The translations under genes were made by a program, and so were the position numbers. Below the pieces are notes generated by a model. It made no database searches. It was given only the letters and a program-made list of their open reading frames with translations, and had not been told where the DNA came from. A DNA stretch of 64,000 nucleotides from Aplidium turbinatum (taxonomy: Eukaryota; Chordata; Ascidiacea; Aplousobranchia; Polyclinidae). The stretch lies in contig OU964934.1 of assembly GCA_918807975.1 (NCBI GenBank), positions 11,656,001 through 11,720,000 on the forward strand, read 5' to 3'. Positions 10,966 through 23,600 of this stretch are shown piece by piece (the first letter of the stretch is position 1; the number at the start of each line of letters is the position of its first letter).

Positions 10966-11607
10966 ATGACTACATTACATTCTGATGACTTGGGTCGGGT
11001 TTTGCAAGCTGAATATGATTATAAGTATAAAACTAATGATGGACGTCTTATTACAATTGAAATTGGAGAAGAATTTATTTTGATAAAGAAAGCCAACACA
11101 GATTGGTGGCAAGTTATTAAGCAAGGTTAGTGCTGCAAAAAATCATCCTTTAAAACCATGGTCTACTTAACTATTGTAAAATTTTATTAAAAAATTAAAT
11201 CATGTGCAAAATTTTGTTATCCACCTCAATTGAGAATGTTATGTTGGAGAAGTATGTAGCGTTGGGCTATGTACAACAATAGAGTAGGCCTAGCGGTTTT
11301 CACACTATTGTTCTCTTTGTTTTGACATTACAAAAATTTTGTTTGATTTTTCATTTTGTTTTTTGATGCATTTTCACACAAATAAATAAGATTAAGCTAA
11401 GCAAAGACACGAAATATAATTTTCAATCTAACGGCTTATATAATTCTTCGGTTTTGTGCCATATTTTTGCATCATATCTGTACGAATTATGCAAGATAAC
11501 AGAATTTTAAACTTGTTTTTTTTAGATCAGAAGAAACCATTTTATATACCTGCAGCATATATTAAAGAATGCCCTCGATTTGTGTATCCAGAACACACTT
11601 ATTTCAA
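10966..11607 (+). CDS. RhoGAP exons 1-2: N-terminal SH3 domain
   Basis: Two exons encode an SH3 fold of about 75 residues. They hold an ALYDY-like start (AEYDYKYKTNDGRLIT), the DWW tryptophan pair (NTDWWQVIKQ) and the C-terminal strand PFYIPAAYIKE. The last phrase closely resembles the ARHGAP12/27 SH3 end. SH3 domains bind proline-rich ligands, in this family endocytic and adhesion partners. Confidence 0.9.
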
Positions 11608-14600
11608 GTGAGTTCAGCCAATCGCTTCACAATTATGATTTGTGTGTGCAATGTTATAACTATATTGTATAATGTCTACTTAAAAGATTATGGAAATGCG
11701 TGAGCATAAGTATTAATCCTTACCACATGCAGAATTAATTATCTCAAGCCAGGCTTACCAGGTCATGTTTACAATATTGTTCTACTTTCCACTATAAAAC
11801 AGCGACCTGATACTTCAGTGACCTGTCTCACATCATCATTTTAACAGCGCAATAACATCAACTTTCAACATCTTGTTAATCAACGTATTGCATATTTTGT
11901 AGAAAAGCGTACATGACACTTCAAAAGTTAAAGAAAAAGCAGCGATCGTCTGGTAAAAGCCATTCTGATGTCGGTACGGAACCACTTAGCAGTTCAATGC
12001 TTCATGGAAAGGAGAAGAGACACACAGATCATGGTTCCAAAGAAGACTTGACTAGTTTATCAAATCAAATGAAATCGTTAGTATCATACCATTTGTTACA
12101 CTACACGTGATTGTTGAAAGTTTTCTTTTACAATGGTGCATTGCAAAAGTTGGTTTATCGCAATGAATTTGTCAACCAATGCTATTGTTAAATACTTTTA
12201 CTGTGTTTATTTCTATTGTGTATGTATACGTCTCTATAAATATTTATGTGATTTTTAACAATTTCAATGAAGAAAGAATTTTTTATCAAAATTCAAGTTA
12301 TTCGAGTGTGTAGTATCCTGTCATGCTCTATATCTTTTCTACCAAAACCTCATTTACAGTGTAGCCTGCACTGTACATGATTCTTCAAATTGATTTCAAT
12401 CTTAGCCCTTTTGATACTTTAATTAGATTTCTTTATATGATTACATAGTAATCCATCTATCCTGCTTTCTCAATTGTTATCTTATATCATTTCAAACAAC
12501 AGATCTCCACTGCGAGCAAGCTGCGATTCTCTTGATCGATTTATTGAAAATGAAAATCCTTATGATGAGGTCCCACTTGAATCAAAACTTGCGCGGCCTT
12601 CTAAAGTAAGTTTTTAAACCCAAGTTTTAATCCAACTATGTTCCAAATGTCTACAACTTTATGACATAGCACTAGCGGTTATCATACAGATTATGATGAT
12701 CACAGTGATCCAGTTACTTCAAGATTGTCATTTGTATCAAATTCATAACGTTCTTCTTTGTCGTGTGTGCCTCTGGGGCCGAGGGTCTATCCTTTTACCA
12801 CCCCAGATTCACGGTGTTCCCGGATTACATTGGGAGGCTACTGGAAAGCATCCAGTCTTTGTCTTTGATTATAACGTTTTTAAGTAACCAATAGTAAAAA
12901 AAAATACTGAAAATAGTAAATAGATTGAAACTTGAGTTACGGTAAGGCTTAAATGTGAGGGAATTGAAATATGACAAAATGTGTCACCGCCTTATTAATG
13001 AAATTTTTTGTTTCACCCCCAGGGGAGACAATCAGTTGAAAATTCTGCAGATCCTGAATATGCAAATCTCGAAGTAAGTATTTAACTGCACACGTCATAC
13101 CGTGGAAGGAAATTGGTTTAATGTTGAGTGACTGTTGACTTGGTTTATGCGCCGTTCAGCAATGTGTTTTAATTGGTGCTCTTATTTACACTTACAGTAT
13201 TAGAATCAGTTGCCATCTTGCCAACACATTGCCACATTTCTAACCCAATGACTATTTGCTTAAGGTTGTAATTAGAGCACACAAGTAAATGCTTTCACTA
13301 CTGTTAATGTCACCTATTGTCAGTGTAATTACATTACAAGCTGATAAATTTTCTGAGCAATGTGCAATATTTTAGGTGAGTTTATATGCACGTATTACAT
13401 CTCATACGAAAATATTGACAGTTTTAAAAAGTTAAAACTCTTACCCTCTGGAGTTAGACAGTGGTTGCCCTTAGAAAGTAAAGCAGATATTTATAGATTT
13501 CATCAGACGATGGAATGGCATCTTACATGACAGATATTACGTTTGCCAAGACATACTGCTGTGTAGCGAAATTTCCTTTGAAACCGCCAACTGTTGCTAG
13601 TCGAGTGGGATTTTCAAGCTCATTCTTAATGGTTGCATTAGCTTCATAACCAAAGATTTCTTTTTTAAGTTTAATAAGATTCACTGAGCTGCCGTTGCTG
13701 CTTTGGCCGTGCACGCTTCTAAAACTTGATGCCCGTCTACTTGGTGAACGTTTACCTTGAAGTTAGATTGTTTGATTTTCAACCTCATTTGGGTAGTTTC
13801 CGTAAAATTTTAAGAACAGTTATTACATGAACCTATTTACCGATCAACAAAAAAGGATTTATCTTTTAACTGAAAAGACTTAATTGTGGTGCATTCACAC
13901 AGACAATCCAAACACGTATGGGGACATCTCAAGCCTCCAAACCTCCTCTTTATCCCAGAGGTACGTGTCTGTGTTGTGTCATCTTCATACCAACGCTGTG
14001 AAAGCCAAGGCTTATCAAAGTGGTTTTCTATCTTGATGTCTGATGGACTTTCTTGTGTGCGCTGAAAACCAGATCAGTGTTCATAGATAAGTGTACGATA
14101 AGTGCTCACCCATGAAACTGAATTTGTGTCGTAACTGTTGGTGTTTATTTTTCCACGGCATGTTGCATGCAGCACTGCAGGCTACACAAAACTTTGTTTG
14201 TTTGATCGCGGTTGCAATTCTTTGTATCACTGCGCAGAAAGAGAAAGTCCTTCAACAAAGCCAAAGACCGAGCACCAACGACAAAACTCGCCAGCCACAG
14301 AAGCAACAGACCACCTCGGCGGAAAAGTTATTTACGCTAATTTTGGAGAAGATAGCATTCAGCCTCGTTTACCAAGCGACCAAAGCTATCATTCTGTTAC
14401 CACAGTCGAGGTAACTAACATGGTATCTCTCCTTATGATTACTGTGTAGGTAGCCTCATGCGGCAATTAACGTTACCAAGTCAAGAAGTTGCGAATTGTC
14501 ACGTACTTCTCGTCGTCGCGTGAGGTTTTGGGACTTAGTTCTATTCCTTTACAATTTACAACCCTAACCGATCTTTTCCCGACGTGCATTGCGTGGCTGC

Positions 14601-17600
14601 CAGAAAGCAGCTAGTCTTTGGTCTTGTCACTCTATTGTCAATACTTAATGTATTTGTATTTTGAAGACTTTACTCGCCAGGCATGAAATAGGTCAATTAT
14701 ACTTTACTTACATGCGCTTCTGACATAAATATGTGCAGTGACTCGTATAAATTGGGCAAATATTGCTGTGTGTATTGTGAACCGTCAGGTAAACAAAAAG
14801 TTAATCTGTTTGAAACAACTGTTTGGAAAAGACTGAAGGGCTTTCACATTCATCCATTTTTGGCTGTCGAGATTAAATTTCACTTTCAGTTTGTAAGTTT
14901 GTCTTTCACTAGATTTTAGAAGATGGCTGGGAGCTTCAGCTGGATGATCAGACCAACAGTAAATATTATCTCAATTCAATAACTGGGGAAATGCGAGTAA
15001 AGCCTCCGCGAAGAAGCGCCAAAAGCCCGAATTCTACAAAACACATGCAGGTTTGTATCTTAGTTGCCCATTCGTTGTCACCCAGCTAGCAAACCAGCGC
15101 TATTTTCCATCTTCTGATGTTGAGTCAATGCAAAAAGAACTGATTTGCTCGCTGAGATTCTTTTTCAGTGAAAAGTCGATTCTTTCAATTTTCTTCCATT
15201 AGAGTTAACTGTGAAAAGCCACTCTGTAGAAAATCGCCGTCATTTTGAAAAATGTTACCTTTCCAACAACGCGATTTGTGAGCGCTTTTGTTTGTTTGTT
15301 GTCTTGGTATTTAATATGAATGCTTCACCTCACTTGCTTGAAGTAGCGAAAAAATAATCGTAAGTCAGAAAAAAAAAATTCAAATTTTACAGACTACCTA
15401 ATCATTTTGTTCTTGTGTTACGTGTCGTATATTTTCACTGTGCTTATGTGATCCATAGCCACTCTGGTCATGTGCTCTCTCCATGGTGCAGCTCATGTAA
15501 ATTTTAACTGCTTACAGAAAAAAGACTCTCTGAATCAAGTTGTTCCACCCGCTGTGCCCGATGCATCCAAAAAGCCGACTTTAGAATCGTCTAACTTTAA
15601 CGTTTCACCTCGATTTGATGAGGAAATGTACGTATTGTTTATCTCCATGTTCGTTTGCGTTTATAGAAATGCATTTTCCTTTCGAAACAATCCCGAATAG
15701 TTGAATTACAAAAAGTGTTTTAGTCTAACTTGTAATAATGCCGAGATTTTTCTTGTCACCTAATGATAACGAACATTATGTGCTATATGGGATGAATTAC
15801 AGTCATAATTCGCTCAATTGAGGCTCTCTACGACTTTCTCAAAACTGTCTGGGTTGTAAGGCTAAGGGAGCCATTGGTATTCGTGGTAACTGTAGCAGTA
15901 TAGCACTGTATTAAAAGAAACATACAAGTATTACAAACCGATGCTATTTTGCAGACCTGGTCATTTGGAACGCAGTAAAACTTCACCAGCAAGAATCCTA
16001 AGCCGCTCTTCTTCCAGTCCATCAAATAATGAAAACCGGCAACCGTCTCAGCAGATGGAAGGCGACGAATCAAACTCCGAGTTGTCTTTCAAAAGCGCAT
16101 TGAAGAATAAAAATAATAACAACATTGAAAACTTTTCTCCTGAAACGGAGAAAAAGAAACGCAAAGACAGAAACAAAAAAATGAACAGCAAGTCACTTTC
16201 GGAAGACTCGCACAGGTCGCCAGACTCTTCCTCGGACTTTACTTCCCACTCAACTTTACCTTTGGAATCGACCGACGTGTCCAACTTGAGAGTTACACCA
16301 GCTGGCTGGTACAAAGAGCCTGGACACGATGGGGAGGATACTGTGTTTGTCCGCGAGTCCACCGGAGACCGAGTAAGAAGACTACTTATTAGACCCTGTA
16401 CCAGTGTACCTGTTTTATAGAAAGCATGCTGTAATGTAGCAATAGCGTTCGGCTGTCTCTTCTAAAAGTACTTTCAACTGGTTTTTGTGCAACTAATTTA
16501 CATGGAAGTAAAGTGTAACAAAGGCCGAGTTGTCTCGTAAATGATTATACCGGACAATATCCATTCCGTAGCCATTTGACCTAACAGCAGCTTCATGCGC
16601 ATTGGTGTACGGCACGTGGGACTAGCTTTCTGACAAACACTGTGTGTCTACTTTTTCTGAACGAATGTTTAAGTTTTTAGTTATTGACTCAACCTAGTTG
16701 TACTGCTGCCTGTAGATGTATTGCTGAGGTGAACGGTCTTTCCACTAGACCTTTGCAATTCTGCATGTGCGCAGACATCTTAAAATACCTAATAACCGTA
16801 CTGGTGTCATGTTGTCATATATGTAATGTCATATTGTTGTGGTGGGGATGTAGCTTACAATAAACCGGTATGTTGGTTACAGTGGCACGAAATGCTGGAC
16901 AACCAATCCGGTGAATATTATTACTTCAACGAACTTACGCACGAGACGTCATGGCAACTACCTCAGGTACTGTGCACTCGATTGACGTTTTATATTATAA
17001 CTTGTAAGTAAAAAATCAATCATGTTATAAAGTTACTGTGTTTTTACTCGTGGATTAGATCACCTCGCAGCTCGCAAGAGAAACTCAATCGTTTTTATCG
17101 TTTTTAGCTCGACTCACATGAAGAAGTCCAACAAACCAGAGAGCCTTGCAAGAGTGATGGGAATGTAGACGACGACAACTTCCTGCTTGCCAAGTGCAGT
17201 TCACACGACACTTACACCCCACACAAGGCGAGTTCTCTTGACAGAGACGCTGTTTCGAGAACGACAGAAGATTTATCATCACATGCATCCTCCCTTCCTC
17301 GCAACATCTCACCTCCTCTTGTCAGCGTGAAGCCAAGGAAAGGAAAAGGATTTGCTCGACAAGTCGACAGAGTCATGCAAGCTCGATCCATGATTGTGCT
17401 GTCCGATACCCGCTCAAGTACCCCCCCAGTAGATGAACCATACCAGGTAATGTGGTGAGGTTTGCATGGTAGCTTTTGGTAGGTGATTTACGCAGCACAT
17501 GCTACTGTTGTTGCCTGTTTTGAGCTTGCCACCTGGAAAGGAAAACCTGTGTTCCTATTCCATGTTATTGCTTTCCGCGTTATTGCTGCGCTTTCTAATA

Positions 17601-20600
17601 GTATTATTTGGCTACAAAGCCTATTGAGAAGTAAGCCGTAAAACATGACAAGAGTTCCTACGAACTTTCATGCACGGTGCAGAAAATGAAACCCATTGTT
17701 TGTATTTGATGAAAATATGCTTCATGGTTGATATTATTGTAATGCTTAATAGTACAACTAGTTTTTACGTTTCGTTAAAAGTATCAATGCAAATTTATGA
17801 TGATCAATTTGGCATTACTTCTTGCTTCCATAATTTGAACAGTGCGTTGTGTCGCGTGTGTTTACACAAGTTTTATAAAGTATCTACCATTGTTAATTTC
17901 CCGTACCAACTGTGCATGAAAAGGCTTAACGCAAATGCATGATGATGATTCGACAACTGCATGTTTTCATCAGTCACTCAGCGCCAGTTGTGGTCAAAAA
18001 TTTCTCGGTAGTATGTTACGGAATGTCGCTAGAGACTTATTTCTAGACATTGTGGCGTTAAAATTGTCTTCCTATCCCTTTTAACTGAAATAGTTTTGTA
18101 TCAAATGAAGCATCACTGCTGTTCAGTGTTCATACATCATGTTTGTCATAATTAAAAAACTTTTTATTGCAGTTTTGTGCAGAAAAATATGTTATATCAA
18201 TAACTTTCCCAACTTCCAACACAGTAGAATGACTTGTGATGTTTTATAGGACATTTTCTATGTAAGGTGCCTTTTAACAACGTCGTACTATTTAGTATAA
18301 TGGCTTTCACCTATCGTGCGCTTTGTAATTGCTGCATGGTATCTATTAATTTGTTTTTATTGACTTTCTCAAAACAGGGACAATCCCATTTGTCACGTGA
18401 AGGGGAGCATACTTCCGCACCATTACCTCACCCTGTGCGTTTTATATCTTTCTATTGTTTTCTGGTTAATCCTACCATAGTGAAGTCGACAATAATTTGT
18501 TCTGCGTAAATGCTTTTGACTGGTGTGTCCCACACAGCAAAATCTGTCCTTTTTTTTTACATTGATTCAACGTATGCAGACGTTGAATTAATGTAAAAAA
18601 ATAACGGATTTTGCTGTCTGGGGTGGTTGAAAAGCGGTGTCTTAATTCCTGCTTGGCAAAAAGTAGCTCACTAACTTTAAAATTGGTTATAAATTGTTCA
18701 TATTTGACAGCTTCCAAATAATTGATTATGACACACGTAGATATTAGAATTTACACTGCATCCTGTATAACGGAACCCATCTAGACTTGGTCTGCATTTA
18801 TCACATGGTGATAAAAAAATAATTTGTAGATTGGTGAGTTTGTTCTTGTACTATCACACTAAAATAGCATATCTTTGCTTCAATTGTTCCAATCGTGAAA
18901 CTGTTTTTTTTTAAGATTTAATTTCATGTTGCAGATGATCGAAAGACAAGGTCGCTTGCATTGGACCAAGCTGATGGAAGCGGGAAAGAAGCAAAAGAAA
19001 AACTGGATACAACAATGGGTCATCTTACTCGCTAATAATTTGTTGTTTTACAAAGATCAGAAACAGGCCGCTATGGTAAGTTGTACGTTATTTTTCATTG
19101 TCATTCAAAGAACAGGTTTACGAAAAGGTCTTTGGTGGTTTGGTCTACCTGCAAGCAAATCACTCATTTTTTTTACATCAATTCAATGTCTGCAGACGTT
19201 GAATCAATGTAAAAAAGAACGGGGGGGGGGTTTGTTGTCTGATTTATTTTTGCGTCTCGTTGGCACGTTGAGTCTTGTCGGTATGGCGAACCGCTCGTTT
19301 CACAGTTCAATAATTCGAACGTGTATCATTAGCTGGCGCTATTTTCAACCGATTTCTATTTCAGTCGAAATCGTTACCCCATGGCAAGCCAGAGAGCAGC
19401 TGTCACCTTCGCGGCGCGAACATCGAATGGGCTAAAGACAAGAGCAGCAAAAAGAACGTTGTCGAAGTACGCTTTAAAATTAAAGAGCATTTTGTAGTGA
19501 AAGTTACGCTGTATAGCACCATGGTTAATTTGATTTATAAAATTATCAATTTCCTGTGCTGGCATAGTTGATCAGAGTAATTAGGATGCCGAGTCCTTGA
19601 AGCATTTGTATCATCTGGTAATGCGAGTTTAGTGCTTTTGAAAAAAAAAACGTTTTTTTTTGTGTATTTGCTGAATCACTAAAACATAGATGCACTCAAG
19701 TTGATTCTATGGATTTAAAGCGAAGATGTCCCGAAGAATGCCAACTCAATAACAATCACGAGTGTTTACTATCTCATAGCTTAATTGATTCCATCGAAAT
19801 TCTGTTACAACTGATATAATAGAAAACGTGTGTAATTGCATTTTCTTGCTCAGCCAAGTATTCTGCGCACTGCCAAAACTCATCATAACGCCTCTGCCCA
19901 GCCAGCAATTCAGCGCTTTTTTACATTGATTCAACGTCTGCACATGTTGAATCAATGTAAAAAAAGCACTGATTTACTGGTGTAATCTTTCAGTTGCAGA
20001 CCGTGCGGGGGTTGTCCTTATTGCTACAACATGATGATATCTCAACAATCAACAAATGGCTCACAGCAATAAAAGAGACCATACAACGTGCCGTGAGTTT
20101 CATTTCTTTTTCCATTATTGCTTTTATTATTTTACAAGCAAATGTTTGCTTTTTCCAGTATTTTGATGCAATTGTGGTTGTGCTATCTTTACGATGATAG
20201 CTTAAGATTGCATTAAATGTATCATTCCCTTCTAGATGGATCTACTTTTTCATATTCCAGGTACGATTGTACTAGAAGTTTAGGTTCATATTTTGCTTTT
20301 GCATTTTGTCTCATGTCATTTTACTGTGATCAGAAAAGAACAAGGTTCTTCTCAATAAAAACAGAGAGAGACTGTTCACCAGGCATTTGATAATAAAAAG
20401 TTTTATTATGTTCTTCTCAATGTTGTGATTCGGTTTTGTTTTCAGTTTTCTTGTCTGCACGAGCTCAACTGTTTGAGGTGTATGATGCTTCAGTTGCCCA
20501 CTACCTCTAAAGGTGTCCCATTACATCCTTATTAAATGTCCTGGCATCGACTTAGCAGTGTCCAACACACGAAGTTTGACCGCTATTGTCAATACTAATA

Positions 20601-23600
20601 AACGTGACATGCAAAAGGAAAAGATGTCACTTGCCCGACTTTCTGTTTTGCGTCTGTTATTGAACTCGCTACAGCAAATTGACCGAAATCGCGAATCACT
20701 GAGAAATATTTGTTTCAAAATTGACGCATTACATGATCTTGCGTCGTCTTATAAATCCCCAGCTAGGAAAACTCGCCCTTTTTGCATTGAATCAACGCCT
20801 GCAGACGTTGAAAAGCGAGCAGGTTTTGCTAGCTTAGTAACCTTTGCCACTGGATCCTGAAACATCACATGTTTTTAAAAGTCGTTTCAACAAGCAAGCG
20901 TTCAATCATGTACGAATGACGCGTGGTAGTAAGGTGCAATAGGTGAGTTGTGAAATGAACCCTATTTTTACTTCAATAATGACATGTTGCTGTTCTATTT
21001 TCAAGAAAATAAGTACCCGATAAAAAATCAAAAAAATCTAGGCTCTTTGTCCGCGCATGCAAAAAAGGCTGTGACTACTTGAAGTCGCACTTTTCACTGT
21101 CGGCAGCAACGAAAAGGCTCACTGTACACAAAACCTAAGAATATCATGATATGAATCCTTGAATGCCGTTCTCAAGCAAATGGTTCCACGACTAACCGAC
21201 CACTTTGTGACACGACTCACTTTCCTTTCAATCCAGGTTGGCACTTCATTGAAAACTGTTAGCCTATACGTCACCGCTTTGTCTTTAATATCATGTGGAA
21301 CCATTTCATTTCTCGCAACCTACTACTGTTTGGTCCGATGTACCCAAACAACAAAATCCGTCATTTTCACATGATTGATTTAAAATGACGGATTTTGCTG
21401 TCTGGGATAGTGTTTCGTTTCGGGCGTAAGGAAACTTTTGATAGTTTGCTTGTATAGAAGATCAGTGAATAGTTTTTGGCTGTGCGTTGGTGACGCACGC
21501 ATGCCCACCCCACTCATGCCATTTCCCTACAAGCACACGCAATGCGTCTAATATTAATAGAAGGCAGGAAATAGGTTTGTGTTGTGCATGTGCGATGCCA
21601 AACTGTTTATTCATATCCCACGTAAGTTTTCTTGAGCCAGTGGGCAGCGAAGTATGTAGTTTACAGTTGATCTGTTGGAAAAAAGAAACCTTTGAAGATG
21701 ATCGCGTATGATAATGGAAGTAAAAAATTGGTTGCTTTTGTGCTCCACTGCACTGGTGCAATAGTTGGATGGTGTATCAAGCCTTCAGAAAAGTGTCATG
21801 TGATTTCTTTTTCAAGCAATCATAAACTAGTGAGAGTAACTTACAGGAAGCAGAGTACTGGAAACTTTGGAGTTTTCTGAACACTGTCTAGCAATAGTTG
21901 CAATGTTTATTCGATGAATAAGAAATCAAAAGCAGAAAAGTCATAGCACAAAACTCACTCAACTTGACGTTTATTGATTACGATGTGACTAAACTGTAGC
22001 GCGATGTGACTAAACTGTAGCGCTATGTTATGGCTGTTATGCTTGGTGCGTTAGTTAATATTTGAGGTTTTGTTTGAAACAGGTATGCACTTAAATTTGT
22101 TCAAGGCAATACTGACTTTGAAATGTATGTCGTATAGTAATTGAAGTTTAACTGATACAAAGTCCCCAGCCGTGGAATCCCGTTATGTTTCACAGAAGAG
22201 CGTCTTCAAATGGATCTAAGAAAACAACCTTAAAAGCGGTAAATAGTATGCTAACTTAAACGCAGGTTGAAACAGTTTTATTGCTTACTTAGCGTAAATA
22301 ATGCGTATACGACCAATGCCTTATAATCGTAGTCTATTAACCGGCCTAGACAACAAAATCGGTCGTTTTTACATTAATTCAACGTCTGCAGACGGAATTT
22401 GCTGTCTGGGGGTACACGCATGCGCCTCATACAATCCTCACGTTTAAGCTTTTTTCTAATTTCAAGGCTATTGCCTTACAAAATGTTGCTATTTTATTTC
22501 TGTATGGTGTCCTTGATTTCAACTTACTTTTGCATTTTTATTTTGCCTCATTTCAATGTCGTAACAGTTTCATTGCAAACTTTTTTCATTCCATCTCAAA
22601 ATTTTTGCCTTCAATGTTTGCCCTCATAAAGAAACTTAGCAATGCAATGCTCATTGTTACCTTGCTAAATTAGTCGGAAAAGGTTCATTTTGTGGTGAAG
22701 ACGTGGTATTTTTAGGATTAGAAGGTATTTAATCTACATTTTAAGTTTTGAATGCCATCGTTTTGGTGCTACTTATAAAAAGCGGACGTCAGTAATTTGA
22801 CATGAGCCAAGTGGAAACTTACAGTAAAGTTACACTATTTCGAGTCATTTTTTAGTTTCATATTGTTATTTTCACTATGGTTTAGACTTCTATGTAGTCC
22901 ACTCTGCTCCATTTAACAGCGAGGTTCACGTGAGACCACCCTTACCCTTCAGGTAGTAGAGAACAAATGTGCGGTCTATTCCTAGGAGTTGTAGAAGTAA
23001 GAATGCACTTAAAATTAGCAAATAGTGAAAAGCGTTCAAGTGATTTTATTTTTCAAAAACTGAAACTAGACAAAGGTAAATGTTATGCAACTTTGCTGAA
23101 ATCGTATTTCTCTGCACGTTTTTACCTTCATGTTGTTTTTACGCAATTGGATGGGAAAAATCACATGACTTTCGATTGGCGACTTGCAAAGGCTACCAAT
23201 GTCCACTACACTTATGCAGTAGTTTCCAAACCTATTTTCGTTGACCGTTTCGATATGAATCACAAAAATCTGACTAGTTGGTTTTATCTATACTATCTTT
23301 CACTGTTAAATTCAAATCCATGATCGACCAAATCAGAATTTCTCGAGACAAATACAATACAGTGGCAGTTTTTGAGTCTTAGTTCGACAGACTCCGAGCT
23401 TAGCACAAAATGTCGTTTCCAAAATTAATTCAACGTCTGCAGACTGGAAAGGAATTGCCTAGAATTCAACGTCTGCAGACTGGAAAGGAATTGCCTAGAA
23501 TTCAACGTCTACAGACAGGAAAGGAATTGCCTAGAATTCAACGTCTACAGACGTTGAATCAACGTGAAAAACAGTTGATTTGCTGTCTAGGTTGTTTCGT

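Noticed and set aside
12693-12887. A short plus-strand frame in a RhoGAP intron
   Set aside because: It crosses a reverse-orientation LINE 3' end and has no splice support.
20513-20860. A 115-codon plus-strand frame in the long RhoGAP intron
   Set aside because: Ends inside a partial palindromic MITE, has no domain and no fitting splice borders. It would also break the phase-0 join across this intron unless spliced oddly.
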